From Amaurobius ferox (lineage: Eukaryota > Arthropoda > Arachnida > Araneae > Amaurobiidae): a stretch of DNA of 64,000 nucleotides. Shown here in pieces: positions 1-12,450 of this stretch; positions within the stretch are counted from its first letter, which is position 1, and the number at the start of each line of letters is the position of its first letter. A model generated the notes under the pieces. It saw only the letters and a program-made list of their open reading frames with translations. It did no database searches and was not told where the DNA came from. The DNA lies in assembly GCA_951213105.1 (NCBI GenBank), contig OX578152.1, positions 98,926,568 to 98,990,567 of the forward strand, read 5' to 3'. Both the position numbers and the translations under genes were made by a program.

Positions 1-2100
1 TATATGAAACAAAGATGAACCTGATTTGTGAATTTTAATAAATTATTTGTGTAGTAAGTAAAGCATGTGACTTTGCGTACAATCAATAATGAACTGATTC
101 ACAATGTAAAATGCCACAATTCACAATGTAAATAAAAATAAATGAGTCATTTTGGGAATCATTTGTATTTCTTTCTTCTGTGCAACCAGTCTGGACCTAA
201 ATGCTGAAATAAGTGTAAGACTATGTCAGCCACATTAAAAAGGGTTAAAGGAGTCTGGTATAGTAGCACCACTTAAACTAACAAAAGGGAAATAAAATGA
301 GAAAATAGGAAAAACAATGAAATATGAACATAAGAATCAAGTAAAAATAATTAAAAAGGAAAGAATATTAACTTAAAGAAACGAAAAAATAAATATCTGT
401 CAATAGCTTGTTTTTTATCTGAAGTTTGGCATTAGAGCATTTAATTCTTTATTTCTGTGAGTTTATATTCTCTGCATTTATTTTCCTGTTTTCTTCTCAT
501 GTTCATATTTTCTTATTTTTCTCTTTTTTCTCATTTTATTTACCTTTTGTCATACAGACACAGTTATACCAGACTTTGTCATTTAGCCATTTTCAGTTTG
601 ACCGACATAGTCGCTTATTAGAGCATTCAGATTCTGACTTGTTGCGAAGAAGAAGGATCGAAATTATTTCAAAAACATATGTATGTTTATTTATCTTTAT
701 TTGTACTGCATTTTATGTTTTTAACTAGTTCATTATTTGTTTAGTGCTCCTGTTTAATTTTAAAATTGGTTGAATTACTAAGTATTGAAAAATAATATTC
801 TGTAGTGAAAATAAAAAAACAGGCAACAAATTAAGATACAAATATAGAAATTGATATTAGAACAATATTCTGAAGTGATAAAAATATATGTATTTGAAAT
901 TTGTAAATTATGATATATATATAATATTTTCTACTGTGAGGTTATTATGTGTATAAAGCAGCATGAATGATATTGCAGTTAATTAAACAAATCTTCAATT
1001 GATTTATTTTTATATTTTTGTTTAGTTTTGTTTTATTTTTGTTTAGTTTTGTTTTATTTTTGTAAAATATAGCTCTATGGTTAAATTTGTTCTAAACTTA
1101 AATTAAAAATTTATAAAACTGTTCTTTACAATTCATATATGGACAATATTTCTCAATGTGAAATAGTTTTTGATCAGAATTTGTCTTGTCGGTTTAGGTG
1201 GCAACTGATAATTTTTTTGTATTAAACTTTGTTTAGTATCTTAACATATTAGTGAAAAGTAATAATAGAATAGTTATTTTATTGCTAAAGGTATTTTGCA
1301 GTTTCATTGCACAAATATTAAAATAACTCGAGGGACTGTACCAGAAGTGCGTCCATAGCGAAGAATAAGTCTTTGTCACCTGGGTGTTTGCAAATGAAAT
1401 AACGGTTTACATAAAAGTTTCATTTATTTCTACAAACTGCCAACAGTGATCTATGATAGGAGAAATAAGTTAAAAAATTAATTATTACAAAATATTAATT
1501 ATGTACCAGAATTAAAAAAAATTAAAGTTTGGTAATTTGATTATTGTATAGTAATTTTTATCTTATCTTGCATTCAGTAGCATTCCTCTCTCAAGTGTCT
1601 CACCACTGTTAAGTTACCCCTCCCCCTTCATAACATGCTTGCATCCTTGGCTTAGCACTTAATACCACTGCTGTCCTCCTCCTGCTATTCCGCGCTGAGC
1701 TATAATAATTCAAAATCCCACCCTTTTTCCATCACATCCGATATACCAGGTGCCGACAAAGACTATTCTATGTCAAAAACAAACAAAAAATAATTTACTG
1801 TGCTGTGTGAGCTTGAATGACTCTCTGAATGTTGGTTCCACTATGTTTTCTTTATTATAGCCAAAATTTGGTTATTGAAAATTGGCAATAGATTAATTTG
1901 ACACAAAAGACAAGTTTTTTGGACCAATATTTTAAAATGTTTGTTTAACTGTGTTGTGTCAGCTTGAATGACTATTTTTCAAATTTTATTGTACTGATTT
2001 TTCTTTTTACCGGTGTTTGATACAAATATTTTAATTGCAATGTTATTTCAATTATATAATCAACATTTTTATATTGAACTGCTGAAATGTTAAAAATTAA
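1..2100. other. AT-rich stretch without a supported gene
   Basis: No ORF with recognisable domains. Positions 50-230 recur as a diverged direct copy at about 3900-4040, sharing caatgtaaaatgc and agtctggacct. A phrase with gcttgaatgact occurs near 1810 and again near 1962. It could include the 3' UTR of a gene to the left, since AATAAA-like hexamers are frequent, but nothing proves this. Confidence 0.5.
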
Positions 2101-2109
2101 TTGTATTAT

Positions 2110-2515
2110 ATTGCTGAAGTTTTGTGTGTTATAATTTTGGGACAAAAGCATCTATAAACCAGAGGTCTTCTGCTACACCTTATTACTTTTTCAAAAGTAT
2201 GAATCATTTATTTATTTTATTAAAAAAAAATGTTATTCACTATGATTTTTATTTTGAAATGTTGATTTTAAAGATATTTTTTGATTGAAAAAAATACTTA
2301 TTTGAGCACGATGTTATAATTTTGCTACAAAAGCAACTATAAACCAGGGCTTTTCTGTTATACACTATTACTTTTTCAAAAGTATGAAACATTTATCTAT
2401 TTTATGAAAAATATGTCTTTCACTATGCTTATTGTTTTAAAATGTTGATTTTTAAAGATATTTTTTTATTTCAAAAGGTACTAATTTGAGTGCAATACTA
2501 ATTTGAGTGGTATGT
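2110..2515. repeat. Tandem duplication, unit about 185 bp, two diverged copies
   Basis: The block starting near 2117 (tgtgttataattttgg) is repeated near 2310 (cgatgttataattttgc). Both contain ctataaaccag, then attactttttcaaaagtatga, cactatg and gttgattt(t)taaagatat. Copies differ by scattered substitutions and small indels. Confidence 0.75.
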
Positions 2516-2519
2516 TAAA

Positions 2520-5100
2520 ATTATATCATACGTATTTTTATATGAGTTTCTTTTTGTTGTACAAATTGATGTTTACTACTTTATTCTTATCGAAATTATA
2601 AATATCATTTATGTGCTTAGTCATTTTTATCTTTACTTTCGGTGTGGATTTATTGTTTGCACATTGTTTTATTGTTTTTCTTTAAAGTTGAGAGAGAAAA
2701 TCACATAAGAATTTGTGCACACTTCTTGTATTTGTTATAAACTTGTTGCAATGTATAAACATATTTTAAAGCATTTATATGAAACAGTGGTTCAGCTTAT
2801 GCAGCTTATATCTGTTTATGTTTGCAGCACTACTAAAACTTTACTTCTTTCTCAATTTTGTGTTTTAACCAGTCCTACATTTATTATATGGAAAATAGAT
2901 GTCAAATTGAAAAATTGTAATTGCTGCAACAACTTGAATCTCATTTATGTTTTGAAAATTTGAATATATAATGTTTATTTTTTTAATTCCTCTGAGGTGA
3001 ACTTTGCTGTTTTCTGTTTGAAAATCCATCTGTATATATATATATGCTAGATCAGCGATTCTCAAAAAGTGTGCCAGTGCATAAATGTTCCAGGAAATTG
3101 CTTAACTGTGCCTCGGGAAAAACAATAAAAATGTTTTTAAAGATTGAAAAATAAGATATATAACATATAGATATTAAATATTTTTAACAACATTATTTGT
3201 TAACATACAATAAGTGTTGAGTGGCTTATATGCTGTCTGCTGGGATTAAAGAGCATTGAAGGCATTTCTTGAACTACAAGCTGCCTTAGTTGACCTTAGC
3301 AGGAGCTAAGACTACATTCGATTCTAATGGAACTTAAAGATCCTAAATTGGAGCTATAGGATCCAATGTAGGCTTAGATAGGCTAAGGTAACGACTCTAG
3401 CATAGTGCTGTCACATACTATATGGGTACGCTATATTATTCCACATGCTGGACAATGTGCTGCGGGTTTAAAAAGTTTGAGAATCACTGTGCTAAATAGA
3501 ACAAATCTTTTTAAAACTAGAACTTATGTAATATGGTTATTTTTAATGAAGATAAATATACTAAGCATAGCTGATTCCAAAATTATTGAAACATATATTT
3601 GAAGAATATTATGGGATATAGTTTGAAAATGCATTTTTGATTTACTTTTTGTGCTGTTAAACTTGGTTTATAACAATTTCTAACTATACAGGTCCAATTC
3701 AACATAACAAATTTTGTTCTGTCGGAATGTACAGTTCTTTCACAGTCGATCCATTTATACAGTGCTTGCTTCATGAGATCATAAGTTTCACTCCTCTATA
3801 AAAATCTTTCTAAGACTAATGTCAGTAGTCCTTTTTAATTAATTTAATCGATAAACTGTATTGTTTAATCAATCTGTGGCAAGTTCCTATTTTCAGTTCT
3901 ATAATACATGTCACTTTACGCAGAATGAATAATGCTTCACAATGTAAAATGCAGTACAAATAAAGATAAATCGGCATATATATGTTTCGGAAGTTAACTG
4001 TATTTCCTTCTTCAGTACAAAAAGTCTGGACCTGCTATGCAAACTGCTGATGCTGGGCAAACTACTATATGGCTAAATGACCAGTTCATTAATGATTTAT
4101 AGTTATTATTATTCTACTTTTAAATTTATCATAAAAACAGTGTAATACATATAAAATATGCATAACTAGTACAATAATGAAACTGTTATTTCATTTCTAT
4201 ATTTTTTCCAGTTAATTGGATTGAAGTAGTTTGAGCTATATTTGGCCCATAGAATATCATTTGGAGACTTGTCTTTAATATAAAGCATTATATTTTTATG
4301 TAGATAACTACTATCCATAGCTAATTTTTCAAAGTTAGATCAGAGCGGGGTATATTGTTACTTGAGGCTTATATTTGTTCACCTGAAATATATTTTCAAA
4401 CTCGCTATTGAGTATATGTGCCTTACCAGAGTTCATGCTTTTGAATTTTATATGGATTGCTTTTCTTTGTAGTTTGTCTTAATAGTTTGGGCAGCACTTA
4501 ATTTCTAACTGTAAATAATTATGCATTTTTGTCAATACCTGAATTTTATGTCGTATCTTTATGAATATTTGAGAGAAATATGTTTCTGTAAATGTTATAC
4601 ATTTAATCATTCATTGCTGTCATGTGTTTGATACATCTTTTGGCAATTTCATGAATATTTGTTTTTATTAGTTATTCATTTTAATGTTTTTCTGCATTTT
4701 ATAAGTAAATAAAATATTGTATTCGATATGTGTTTTAATCTTGTTTTATCTATTTTATGTACATTTATGACATATTCGTAATTTTAAAGATGGCCGAAAC
4801 TCATATTTTGAGAATGCCATGAATTTAGAATTTATTGAAAGATTAAGATATATTCATTCTTAACGAATAAATGTAGTATTAAATTAAATGAAAGGAAATA
4901 AAATGGGGAATCAAATGCATTAAAATTTTAATAATGTAAATAAAATATAAATTACCAGAATTTAAACTTCTGCCATTTTGTACCCAAATTATTATATAAT
5001 ATATGAATCCTAAATACTTGAAAATAAGAAAAGGGAAATAATAAGTCGGCTAAATGTGTATGATTAATTAATAAACGTTCCCAAATTGATAAATAATTAA
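2520..5100. other. AT-rich stretch without a supported gene
   Basis: Only short random ORFs. It holds the second copy (3900-4040) of the repeat first seen at 50-230. I see no splice-flanked exon, RNA gene or transposon end that I can defend. Confidence 0.45.
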
Positions 5101-5104
5101 AACT

Positions 5105-5480
5105 GTGGTTGATTTCCTATATACACGATAGCAGCTACAAATTTTAATGGATTTTCACGAAATTTTATATCCGGCTTTGTTATAAAAAAATCTAGAACTA
5201 GATAGAATTTTTTTTTATATTCGAGCGAAAATTCCGAAATTTTATATGGCAGCATAGGACACAATTTGACTTATAATCATGCATAAAAGTGTTTATTTAT
5301 AGCTCCATGATCACGATACGATACTTAATAGTTTCAATCATCGTTGTGAAAGACAGACGCTATACAATGTTTTGTTCGAGGTTTCATTAGCGCACTCAGG
5401 GGACAAGTTACCCCCCCTCCCCAAGGCGTACATTGCCAAGTATGGTATCAATCGAAAGATTTTTAGGCCCTTTAAAGTGA
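5105..5480 (-). repeat. Interspersed repeat F, copy 1 (inverted relative to 10020-10400)
   Basis: Read on the minus strand this matches 10020-10400. Shared landmarks include tttagcctaaaaatc-like sequence near the ATTGATACCA motif, a run about Ccc-rich gtaacttgtcccc, tatgcataattat-like sequence, and ttcatgaaaatcc. The two copies flank the repeat-rich block between them in opposite orientation. Confidence 0.65.
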
Positions 5481-6275
5481 AGGATAACACGCTATAATTG
5501 TAATCATTTAGATTCACGATATCGATTTTTCAAAATTTTCTTATAAAATTTGACAAAAATAAGCTATTAAGAAATGGATTTTGTTACGAAAAAGTTAAGT
5601 TGAGCTACATTCCTTTTATTTTTCTTCTTTTAGAACCGGAGAAGTTAAAAAGCTCAAATTTAGCATGTTTTGTTCACTATATCGTTGTCTTTTGCGGTAT
5701 ATTTTAATTATTAGGATTTTGAACCTTACTGGTCCAGCTCATTTTGAGCCCACCGTAGGAACATGCAGATTTGGGGGGGGGGGGATAACTCTAGAACTAG
5801 AGCAACTAGAAAGCTCAAATTTGGCATATCGTAGTCTTTATTAGTATATTTTAATTCTTTGGATTTTGAACAATACCAGTCCAATCCGCCTTGGACGCAA
5901 TTTAAAAAGGTACACTTTTCTTTTATGTGTAACTTAAGAACTGGAGGAGTTAGCTTGAATTTGACTTATCGTTGCCTTTTTTGGTATACATTCATTATTT
6001 GGATGTTGAAACTTATCAGACCAGACTATCCTGGGTCCGCAATTGGGATGCTAGAGGGCTAGTACTTCAGTTTTTAGAATGTAGTAATACAGAAAGTAAC
6101 AACTTTCAGTGCAAACGGTTTTTTAAAAATTTGAATTTTCACACGAACATTAGCTGTTAAAAGAACCAGAATTGCTATAAAATTATTTTTACGATATTGT
6201 TTCGAAGTTAAGGTAGTGATAAAACATGGATTTAAGTCAAAGGAATTTTCGAGCTATGAATTATTATGACTTTCG

Positions 6276-6545
6276 ACAAGGGTCGATACAGCAAGGGTGA
6301 AACAGCCCTGAGGTTCGTAAACGGAAAATCTAACGACCCGAGATCGATTCCGGCTCTGCCCAATCTGTCCCCGTGTTCACGCTGTGTACGGGCATGTTGA
6401 ATATATTTGGTGGTAGGAGAGGGGGGTAGTGTCCCTGTGAATGTCACCCCCCATTGGGTACCGGTCTAAATTGGGTGGTACTTCCAGCTGTCCAAACAGA
6501 TACTTTACACCTTCGGGTAGGTCAGATGGTTTGGGTCGAAGAAGT
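6276..6545 (+). mobile_element. tRNA-type SINE copy, diverged
   Basis: It shares the body of the SINE seen at 59258-59535: gtgttcacgctg, ttggtggtagg, tgtccctgtg, gtctaaattgggtgg, and gtaggtcagatggtttgggtc at the tail. The tRNA head is decayed; the B box reads gagatcgattcc. Tail is gaagaag rather than a clean (AAC)n. Confidence 0.75.
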
Positions 6546-6561
6546 ACAATTGACACAGCAG

Positions 6562-6900
6562 ATCTAATGAATTCAACTTTTGGTAATGAAACGCCATCCA
6601 AAGCAACAATTTACAATTGGTTTAAATAGCTCCATTTTGGACATAGGAGCATCAGTGATGAATTTCGTGAAAGTCAATCAAGAACTACTGCCCGAAAACA
6701 TTGCTGCTGTGCAACAAACGATCACTTTAGATCGTCATGTCACATATGATTTAATTGAGGCATCTTTGAGCATTTCAAGGACCTGAGTGCATTCAATTTT
6801 ACATAATCATTTAGAAGTCAAAAAGGTATGTTCGCGTTGGATTCCAGACAATTTTAACTCAAGCTCAAAAGGATACTCTTGTCAAATGGTGCAAGGAACC
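6562..6900 (+). pseudogene. Mariner-like transposase N-terminal fragment
   Basis: Translation in shifting frames gives PSKATIYNWFK, then PENIAAVQQTITLDRHVTY and IEASLSIS, then HLEVKKVCSRWIP. This is the paired-like helix-turn-helix DNA-binding region of mariner transposases. At least one frameshift (around 6630) and a stop (6784-6786) break it, and the DDE catalytic part is absent. It directly follows a SINE and interrupts the 5.6-7.1 kb tandem repeat. Confidence 0.8.
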
Positions 6901-7149
6901 CGAGAACCTGAAAAGTTAGAAATCTCATATTTGGTATAATATCTGTGCTTTTGGCGGCATATTTACTTTCTTAGAATTTTAAACCTCACCAATCCAGCCC
7001 GTTCTAAGCCCATCACAGAAACGTTTTCGGGGAAGAACTGGAGCAGCTAGAAAGCTCAAATTTGATACATCGTTGTCTTGTAGTATATTTTAATTCTTCG
7101 GATTTTGAATCTTGCCGGCCTTTCCCGTCTCGGTCCTGCCGTATAGGAA

Positions 7150-8420
7150 ATTTTATTTACTTAATTCTGCAGTATTTTATTCACCAGTATTTTTATAGTA
7201 GTTTGATTGAATATAATTTTAATTCAGTTGATGTTAACTCAAGTTTCCGAAATCAGTTGTTTCCTTTATTTGTTTATTTATTGTCGTCTTCTTAATTGCG
7301 CAGTCTGTTTTTCAAGATTGTCTGTTTTCTATTTTATCATAGAGTATTGTAGCAGTGCTGTTGGTTTTGATTTTGAATTGGGACGAATCCAATTCCAAAG
7401 TCCCTCCAGTCGTATCATTTCAAATAGAGGAGTAAAATTCTCGTGAAATAAAGGGAAATTTTGAAAGGGTAGAATTGTGCTCCTCAGAGCACGGCTTTGA
7501 GTCCAGACAAACAAGAGAAGGGGGTCGACTATAGATCTTATAAGTATAAATATGCTAAGGAGAGTTTTTTTCCTGCTATCCAACATAGAACTTGTCACGT
7601 GATCAAATACTCTCAGACTTAGGAAGTGGTGAGTAGAACTGGTTGTTGGACTATGCTGTACCCAGTGGATCCTATTCTCTGTCCTCAGATAGCCGTGTCT
7701 CAGTACTGTAACAGTAGCAAACTCCGCACAATAGCGGGCTAGTATATAAGGTCTATGGGGTCAACTGCATTGACCTTATATACATAGAGCAAACCTTATA
7801 AGATCTATGGTCAGTTGGGGGGGGGGTGATATGCACCTGGGACCACAGAGTTTAACATAGAAGGCCCTTTCCGAAGAATGAAGCCTGTTTGACAGGCAGT
7901 GCGCGAAAACATCTGCGCCAAGTCGAGATTCTGTGAGTCGGGCTGTCGTACTCTACAAATGTCTTGTCGTGCAAGCATTGAAACACCTTTCGAATATAAA
8001 TAGAATTGCTTACGGGTACGAAAACACCCTAACAAATGCTAAAAAATGAACTAGGCACACAAAAGCGATCTTTTAAAGCTTGGCCGAATTTAAATCTCTC
8101 CGAATTTGAAGAGTATAATACTCGCTGAACCTGTCTATAGAGTACGTTTCCAAACTGAGAATCGTGCTCCCGTTGCAGATCACCACCGCTATGGAATTGT
8201 TTCGTGCTAAGTGCGAAACCGGTCCATGGTTGCTGTTATTTTCAACCAGAGCGCAATTATAACTTTGGGAAGGTCCCTGTAAGCGGGTTCTATGCGTATG
8301 AATTTGGTCGTTGAAGTCTTGTACATCATGGGCTCAGTCGTTTTCAAGACATTTGAAGTCGACCGCGTGGTAGAAATGAATGGGTCGGTCTTCATAGAGG
8401 TTTGCGAAATATTAGTGCGG
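7150..8420. other. No supported gene; small inverted repeat at 7743-7784
   Basis: I see only unremarkable sequence. A short hairpin occurs where gtatataaggtc (7742) is mirrored by gaccttatatac (7773). A 143-codon open frame on the minus strand at 8207-8638 resembles nothing I know and runs into the foldback repeat, so it is not called as a gene. Confidence 0.4.
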
Positions 8421-8558
8421 CAAATTTTCTCGTTGTTATTGCGGGTATCGGCTGTTCCGTGCTGACGAGCGCGCTCTAAAGCCCTTATTGCATGACAGTA
8501 ACTTGGAACAACACAAAGCAGTTCGCAAAGTAGCTTTGGGACGTTTGTGACGTCACTT

Positions 8559-8928
8559 GACTTATCAAGCATATTGAAGCCCATAGGGTTCCATACTAGA
8601 GTTACAGAAATTATAAAATAAGTGTTTAAAATAAACACTTTATATAAAAAAAAGAAGTTTCAATTAGAATTTTGTAGAATTTAGCTCGCACAAGTATGCT
8701 CTATTACCAAGTATGCAATTATTTATTAGTCATTGTTTTCTTCTTTCTTCGTTTCTAGGAAAGCGAAATAGCCTAAAACCCTTTCTAGAATGATTATAGC
8801 AGTTCGGGGCAGAACATCTACCCATAATTATTTCAATTATACTTCCTAAAGTGAAAATATGAATAGAGCTGATGCTAATGGTGTGCGCTTCCAGCTGTGG
8901 TTGGCTTCAATATGCTTGATGAGTCAGC
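8559..8928. mobile_element. MITE copy 1, about 370 bp, 20+ bp terminal inverted repeats
   Basis: Left end reads tgacttatcaagcatattga and the right end is its mirror, tcaatatgcttgatgagtca, with about one mismatch. No transposase is inside. It matches 8981-9347 along its length. Confidence 0.7.
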
Positions 8929-8980
8929 TCGTATATAGAGGAGCCTTACCACACAGCACTAAAGCTCCTCTACTACAGGC

Positions 8981-9347
8981 TGACTTATCAAGCATATTGA
9001 AGCCCATAGGGTTCAATACTATAGTTACAGAAATTATAAAATAAGTGTTTAAAATAAATATTTTATATAAAAAAAGAAGTTTCAATTAGAATATTGTAGA
9101 ACTTAGCTCGTACAAGTATGCTCCATTACCGGGTATCCAATTATTTATTAGCCATTGTTTTCATCTTTCTTCGTTTTAGGAAAACGAAATAGCCTAAAAC
9201 CCTTTCTAGAATGATTAGAGCAGTTCGGTGCAAAACAACCGCCCATAATTATTTCCAATTATACTTCTTAAAGTGAAAATACGAATAGAGCTAATGCTAA
9301 CGGATTGCGCTTCCAACTAGGGTGGCCTTCAATATGCTTGATGAGTC
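8981..9347. mobile_element. MITE copy 2, about 370 bp, same family
   Basis: Same ends as copy 1 and the same internal landmarks: cccatagggtt, ataagtgtttaaaataaa, agcctaaaaccctttctaga. It lies about 50 bp after copy 1 in the same orientation, so it is a tandem duplication or repeated insertion. Confidence 0.7.
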
Positions 9348-9599
9348 AGCTCGTATATAGAGGAGCCTTACACAGCACAGAACGAAAGTGACGTCACAAA
9401 CGTTCCAAGGAGGACGTCAGGTGAGGAGGACGTTCGTTGGAGTGACGTCACTTTCGTTCTGTGCTACATGGAGTGACGTCACAAACGTTCCAAAGCTGTT
9501 TTGCGAACAATTTGTTGTCCCAAATTATTGTCATGTATAGGGACTTAAGCTTCAATCTGATTCGTGGATGCTGTTATTTGCGATCGGAGTATACTGTTA

Positions 9600-10020
9600 T
9601 CTGCAATCGTATAAAATATAAAGTAATGTATGAATTTATGGAATATACTGTATACGTTTATAAAATATACGGGTGGATAATTTTAGAGCAGTATAAAAAT
9701 GTTGAAGAGGGAGAAGCACATTGCATTGTAATATATGTGATGGTTTATGGGAAAAGGGTGAGGTAGTCGGAAATTTCAAAATTGAGTATAGGGTCTCGTA
9801 CGTACAGCTTTCCGGGCTGACTATAAAAAAAAAAAAAGCTGTAGTGTGGCTCAACTCGACTCATTTTTAAGTAGCTTGTCTTTTTTTTTTTTTTTTTTTT
9901 GTGAGAAAAAATCTTTATTGTTCAAGACGTTTGAAGTCGACCGCGAGCTAAGCGTCAATTTTTTCAAAGTTTTTTTTTTCTTTATGAGAAAAAGTCCGTA
10001 TTGGACCAAATGATCACAAT
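9600..10020. other. AT-rich stretch without a supported gene; T-tract at 9881-9900
   Basis: Contains a poly-A run near 9827 and a T20 tract at 9881-9900. A phrase ttgaagtcgaccgcg near 9932 also occurs near 8354. No gene recognised. Confidence 0.4.
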
Positions 10021-10400
10021 TATAACATATTTTCTTAGGCTTAAAAATATTTCGATTGATACCAAGCTTTGACAATTTACCTCATCAGGATGGGGGCTAA
10101 CTTGCCCCGTAGCCAGAACTTACGACGTCACGAATACTAAAATTGTATCATGGCTATTTATCACTACAAATATTAAATTTTGTGATCTTTGAGCCATAAA
10201 TAACCCCTTTTATGCATAATTATGTCATATTTTTGTCCTATGTTGCCATGTTGAGAAAACATAAAATTTTGAATAAATTTCAAAATTTTTCGGTTGAAAT
10301 TCAAAAACTTCTGTCTATCTCTAGATTTTATGATATCAATGCCGTATATAAAGTTTCATGAAAATCCGTTAATATTTGTGGTAGCCATTGTGTACACAAG
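10020..10400 (+). repeat. Interspersed repeat F, copy 2
   Basis: Matches the minus strand of 5105-5480, including ttcgattgataccaag, taacttgccccgt, ttttatgcataattatg, and gtttcatgaaaatccgtt. Similar boilerplate (a cagacagacgg stretch) follows at the 3' side. Non-coding. Confidence 0.65.
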
Positions 10401-10689
10401 AAATGGATCCCATACAGACAGACGGACATCACCCTAAAATAGTCCAAACGTGTTCAGGAGGCCCTAAAACATACATTTTCATCAAAATCTTGAAATAAAA
10501 ATTTCTTTTGTGAAAACAATACTTTCTTTCTCTGTACTATATTCTATAGCGTGCGAAAGTAAAAATAAATAAAGAAAAGAAAACGTCATTTCTTTATAAT
10601 TTTAACGAATCTCGCACATTTTAGGGTTGCTAGAAAAAATTTAATTCCTTGGAATTGATGACAGGCGGACAGCAACGTCCGGAGTTTTT

Positions 10690-10814
10690 AAGATGCGCCA
10701 AGCGAACTCATAAAAATACCTCATCTGAACAATAAATACATTAACATTTCACACATATGAAAATTCCTAATCCGAAAAATCGATTTTACTACAATTTAAT
10801 TATGTTGCTTTTAC

Positions 10815-10854
<40 letters not shown>

Positions 10855-10985
10855 GGATTCATTAAAATACTAGCATGTACCACTTTAGGTTCTGGAATAG
10901 AATTTTGGGTCCCCGAGTCAACAATATTTTGGGGGCTTTTGTATGACATAAAATATTATCGGGTCCGAAACTACTTTGTTCCAAT
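10690..10985 (+). repeat. Interspersed repeat G, copy 1, with A-tract
   Basis: Shares acggattcatta, cactttaggttct and caatattttgggggcttt with 58740-58857 plus 59930-59955. It carries an internal A-tract of about 31 bp at 10820-10850. In the second copy a SINE cluster splits the repeat. Confidence 0.55.
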
Positions 10986-11069
10986 CCAATGGATAATCCG
11001 GACCTGTTTGTATAACAACGTGCGCCATGGGAATTATAGAATCATGATCTCAATATAATCAACTACAAT

Positions 11070-11303
11070 TTGAAGCGTTTCCGTCTGATCGCTGGATTGC
11101 CTGGTTGTGGGTTTGAATCCGGCCAGCGGGCATGGATGTTGTGTTGTCGAGGCAAAGTCAGACTTCCGCCCCTGAGGAGCCTCAATAAAAAGTGAAGCTG
11201 CAAAATTTCTCTCCCCTTAGCCGTGGGACTAGGGGTCTAGTGGACGTAATGCATAGGCGCTCCTTCACCACGGGGGATTAGTAACAACAACAATAACAAT
11301 TTG
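11070..11303 (+). mobile_element. SINE-like element with (AAC)n tail, second family
   Basis: A B-box-like gggtttgaatcc lies at about 11108-11119. The element ends tccttcaccacgggggatta then gtaacaacaacaataacaa. A matching 3' end in reverse orientation closes the window (63962-64000). It shares an AAC-type tail with the other SINE family here, so the same LINE may mobilise both. Confidence 0.6.
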
Positions 11304-11509
11304 ATAAATAGGTTTTAGCCTAAACGTTGTAAAGAACACTACAAACTGATACACAAATGCGTAATAATGAACTGTGTATTTATATAAAGTACCAAGGAAA
11401 CGTTGGATTAGGTTAATGTATAATGCACAAACGAGTCTTTAAAAAATTCAAGCCCAATAAAAGTAATGTAAACAATTTCGAGGGCCTTAGCAAACATGAG
11501 GCCCCTGCT

Positions 11510-11721
11510 TGGCCTCTGCAGGCGGAGCACATGCCACATTGAAGACATTTGCGACTATGTGTGGTGGTTTACAAGAAAAGTGCCCAGTTGTCGAAATTAA
11601 GCGGTATATAGCCATTATACTGACAAATGGGCAGTTTTTAGTTTTAAGTAGATTTAGGTAGCCGTATGCTCTTTAAATTATAGAAAATGTTTTCATTGTG
11701 CTCCGCCTGCAGAGGCCTTCC
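11510..11721. repeat. 20-bp perfect inverted repeats around about 170 bp
   Basis: gcctctgcaggcggagcaca at 11513 is mirrored exactly by tgtgctccgcctgcagaggc at about 11698. The pair is far GC-richer than its surroundings. It may be a small MITE or a remnant of a foldback element. Target duplications are not clear. Confidence 0.5.
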
Positions 11722-12284
11722 GAGACTCAAGCAGCCCAAGCCTTGAGCTGCGATCTCCAGGTGTTCATCCTTCTAATTAACGTATTATAGGAAGGATTTA
11801 GACAGTGAAATTCAATAACGGTCTTGGAAAACCAGGAAAACACTTCAAACCCAATATGATCACCAACTATTTGGATTTAAATCTGTAAGTTGTTAGCTGT
11901 GATCTCCTGGTGTTCGTTCTTCTAAATGACTCATATAGGAAGGGATTAAACAGTGAAACTCAATAGCAGTTTTGGAAAACATCGTTAATACAGCAAACCG
12001 GATCAGATCTCAAACGATCCGTAAAAAAAAATCTGTAGGCTGTTTTCTGCGATCTCTCCCGGTGTTTATTCTTCTAAATAACTCATTATAGGAGGGATTA
12101 AGACAGCAAAATTCAATAACAGTCTTGGAAGAAAAGAAAACACTGCACACCCGATCTGATTGATCACTATGAACCCCCATGAGAACCCCCCCCCCCCCAT
12201 GAGAACCCTTGCTTTATGAACTCCAATCCCAAACCCCGAAACTTCTGTTAATAATAATCAAATTGGCATCACGTCTGTCAACTA

Positions 12285-12450
12285 AATAAAATTAAGGACA
12301 CAACAGCGTTAAACAGAAGGTCATTTAATAAAAACATCCTAAAGACGTACAAAGTTTTAAAAAAATGAATTTTTTTAAAACTTTGTACGTCTTTAGGATG
12401 TTTTTATTAAATGACATTCTGTCTAACGATGTTGTGTCCTTAATTTTATT
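12285..12450. repeat. 166-bp near-perfect palindrome, unit 1
   Basis: aataaaattaaggacacaac on the left is mirrored at the right by gttgtgtccttaattttatt. The inner arms (catcctaaagacgtacaaag against ctttgtacgtctttaggatg) are perfect, with only a few bases between them. As RNA or single-stranded DNA it would make one long hairpin. There is no ORF. It may be a fully palindromic MITE. Confidence 0.9.

Larger units (their letters stand above)
5630..7135 (+). repeat. Tandem repeat of about 150-190 bp, five partial monomers, interrupted
   Basis: Monomers near 5630, 5790, 5935, 6905 and 7040 share the order: gaactggag or similar, gctcaaatttg, atcgttgtctt, tatattttaatt, ggattttgaa, cca(g)tccag. Between the third and fourth monomers a SINE and a mariner fragment (6276-6900) have been inserted. 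The array is therefore older than these insertions. Confidence 0.65.
8480..9600. mobile_element. Foldback composite enclosing two tandem MITE copies
   Basis: The outer arms are inverted: 8518-8556 (gttcgcaaag...gtgacgtcac) mirrors 9471-9507. An inner inverted pair lies at the right: gcacagaacgaaagtgacgt (9374) against acgtcactttcgttctgtgc (9445). Between the arms are two tandem copies of a 370-bp element. The CRE-like palindrome TGACGTCA occurs at each arm. Confidence 0.65.

Noticed and set aside
8207..8638. 143-codon minus-strand open frame as a gene
   Set aside because: No recognisable domain, poor composition, and it extends into the foldback/MITE repeat.
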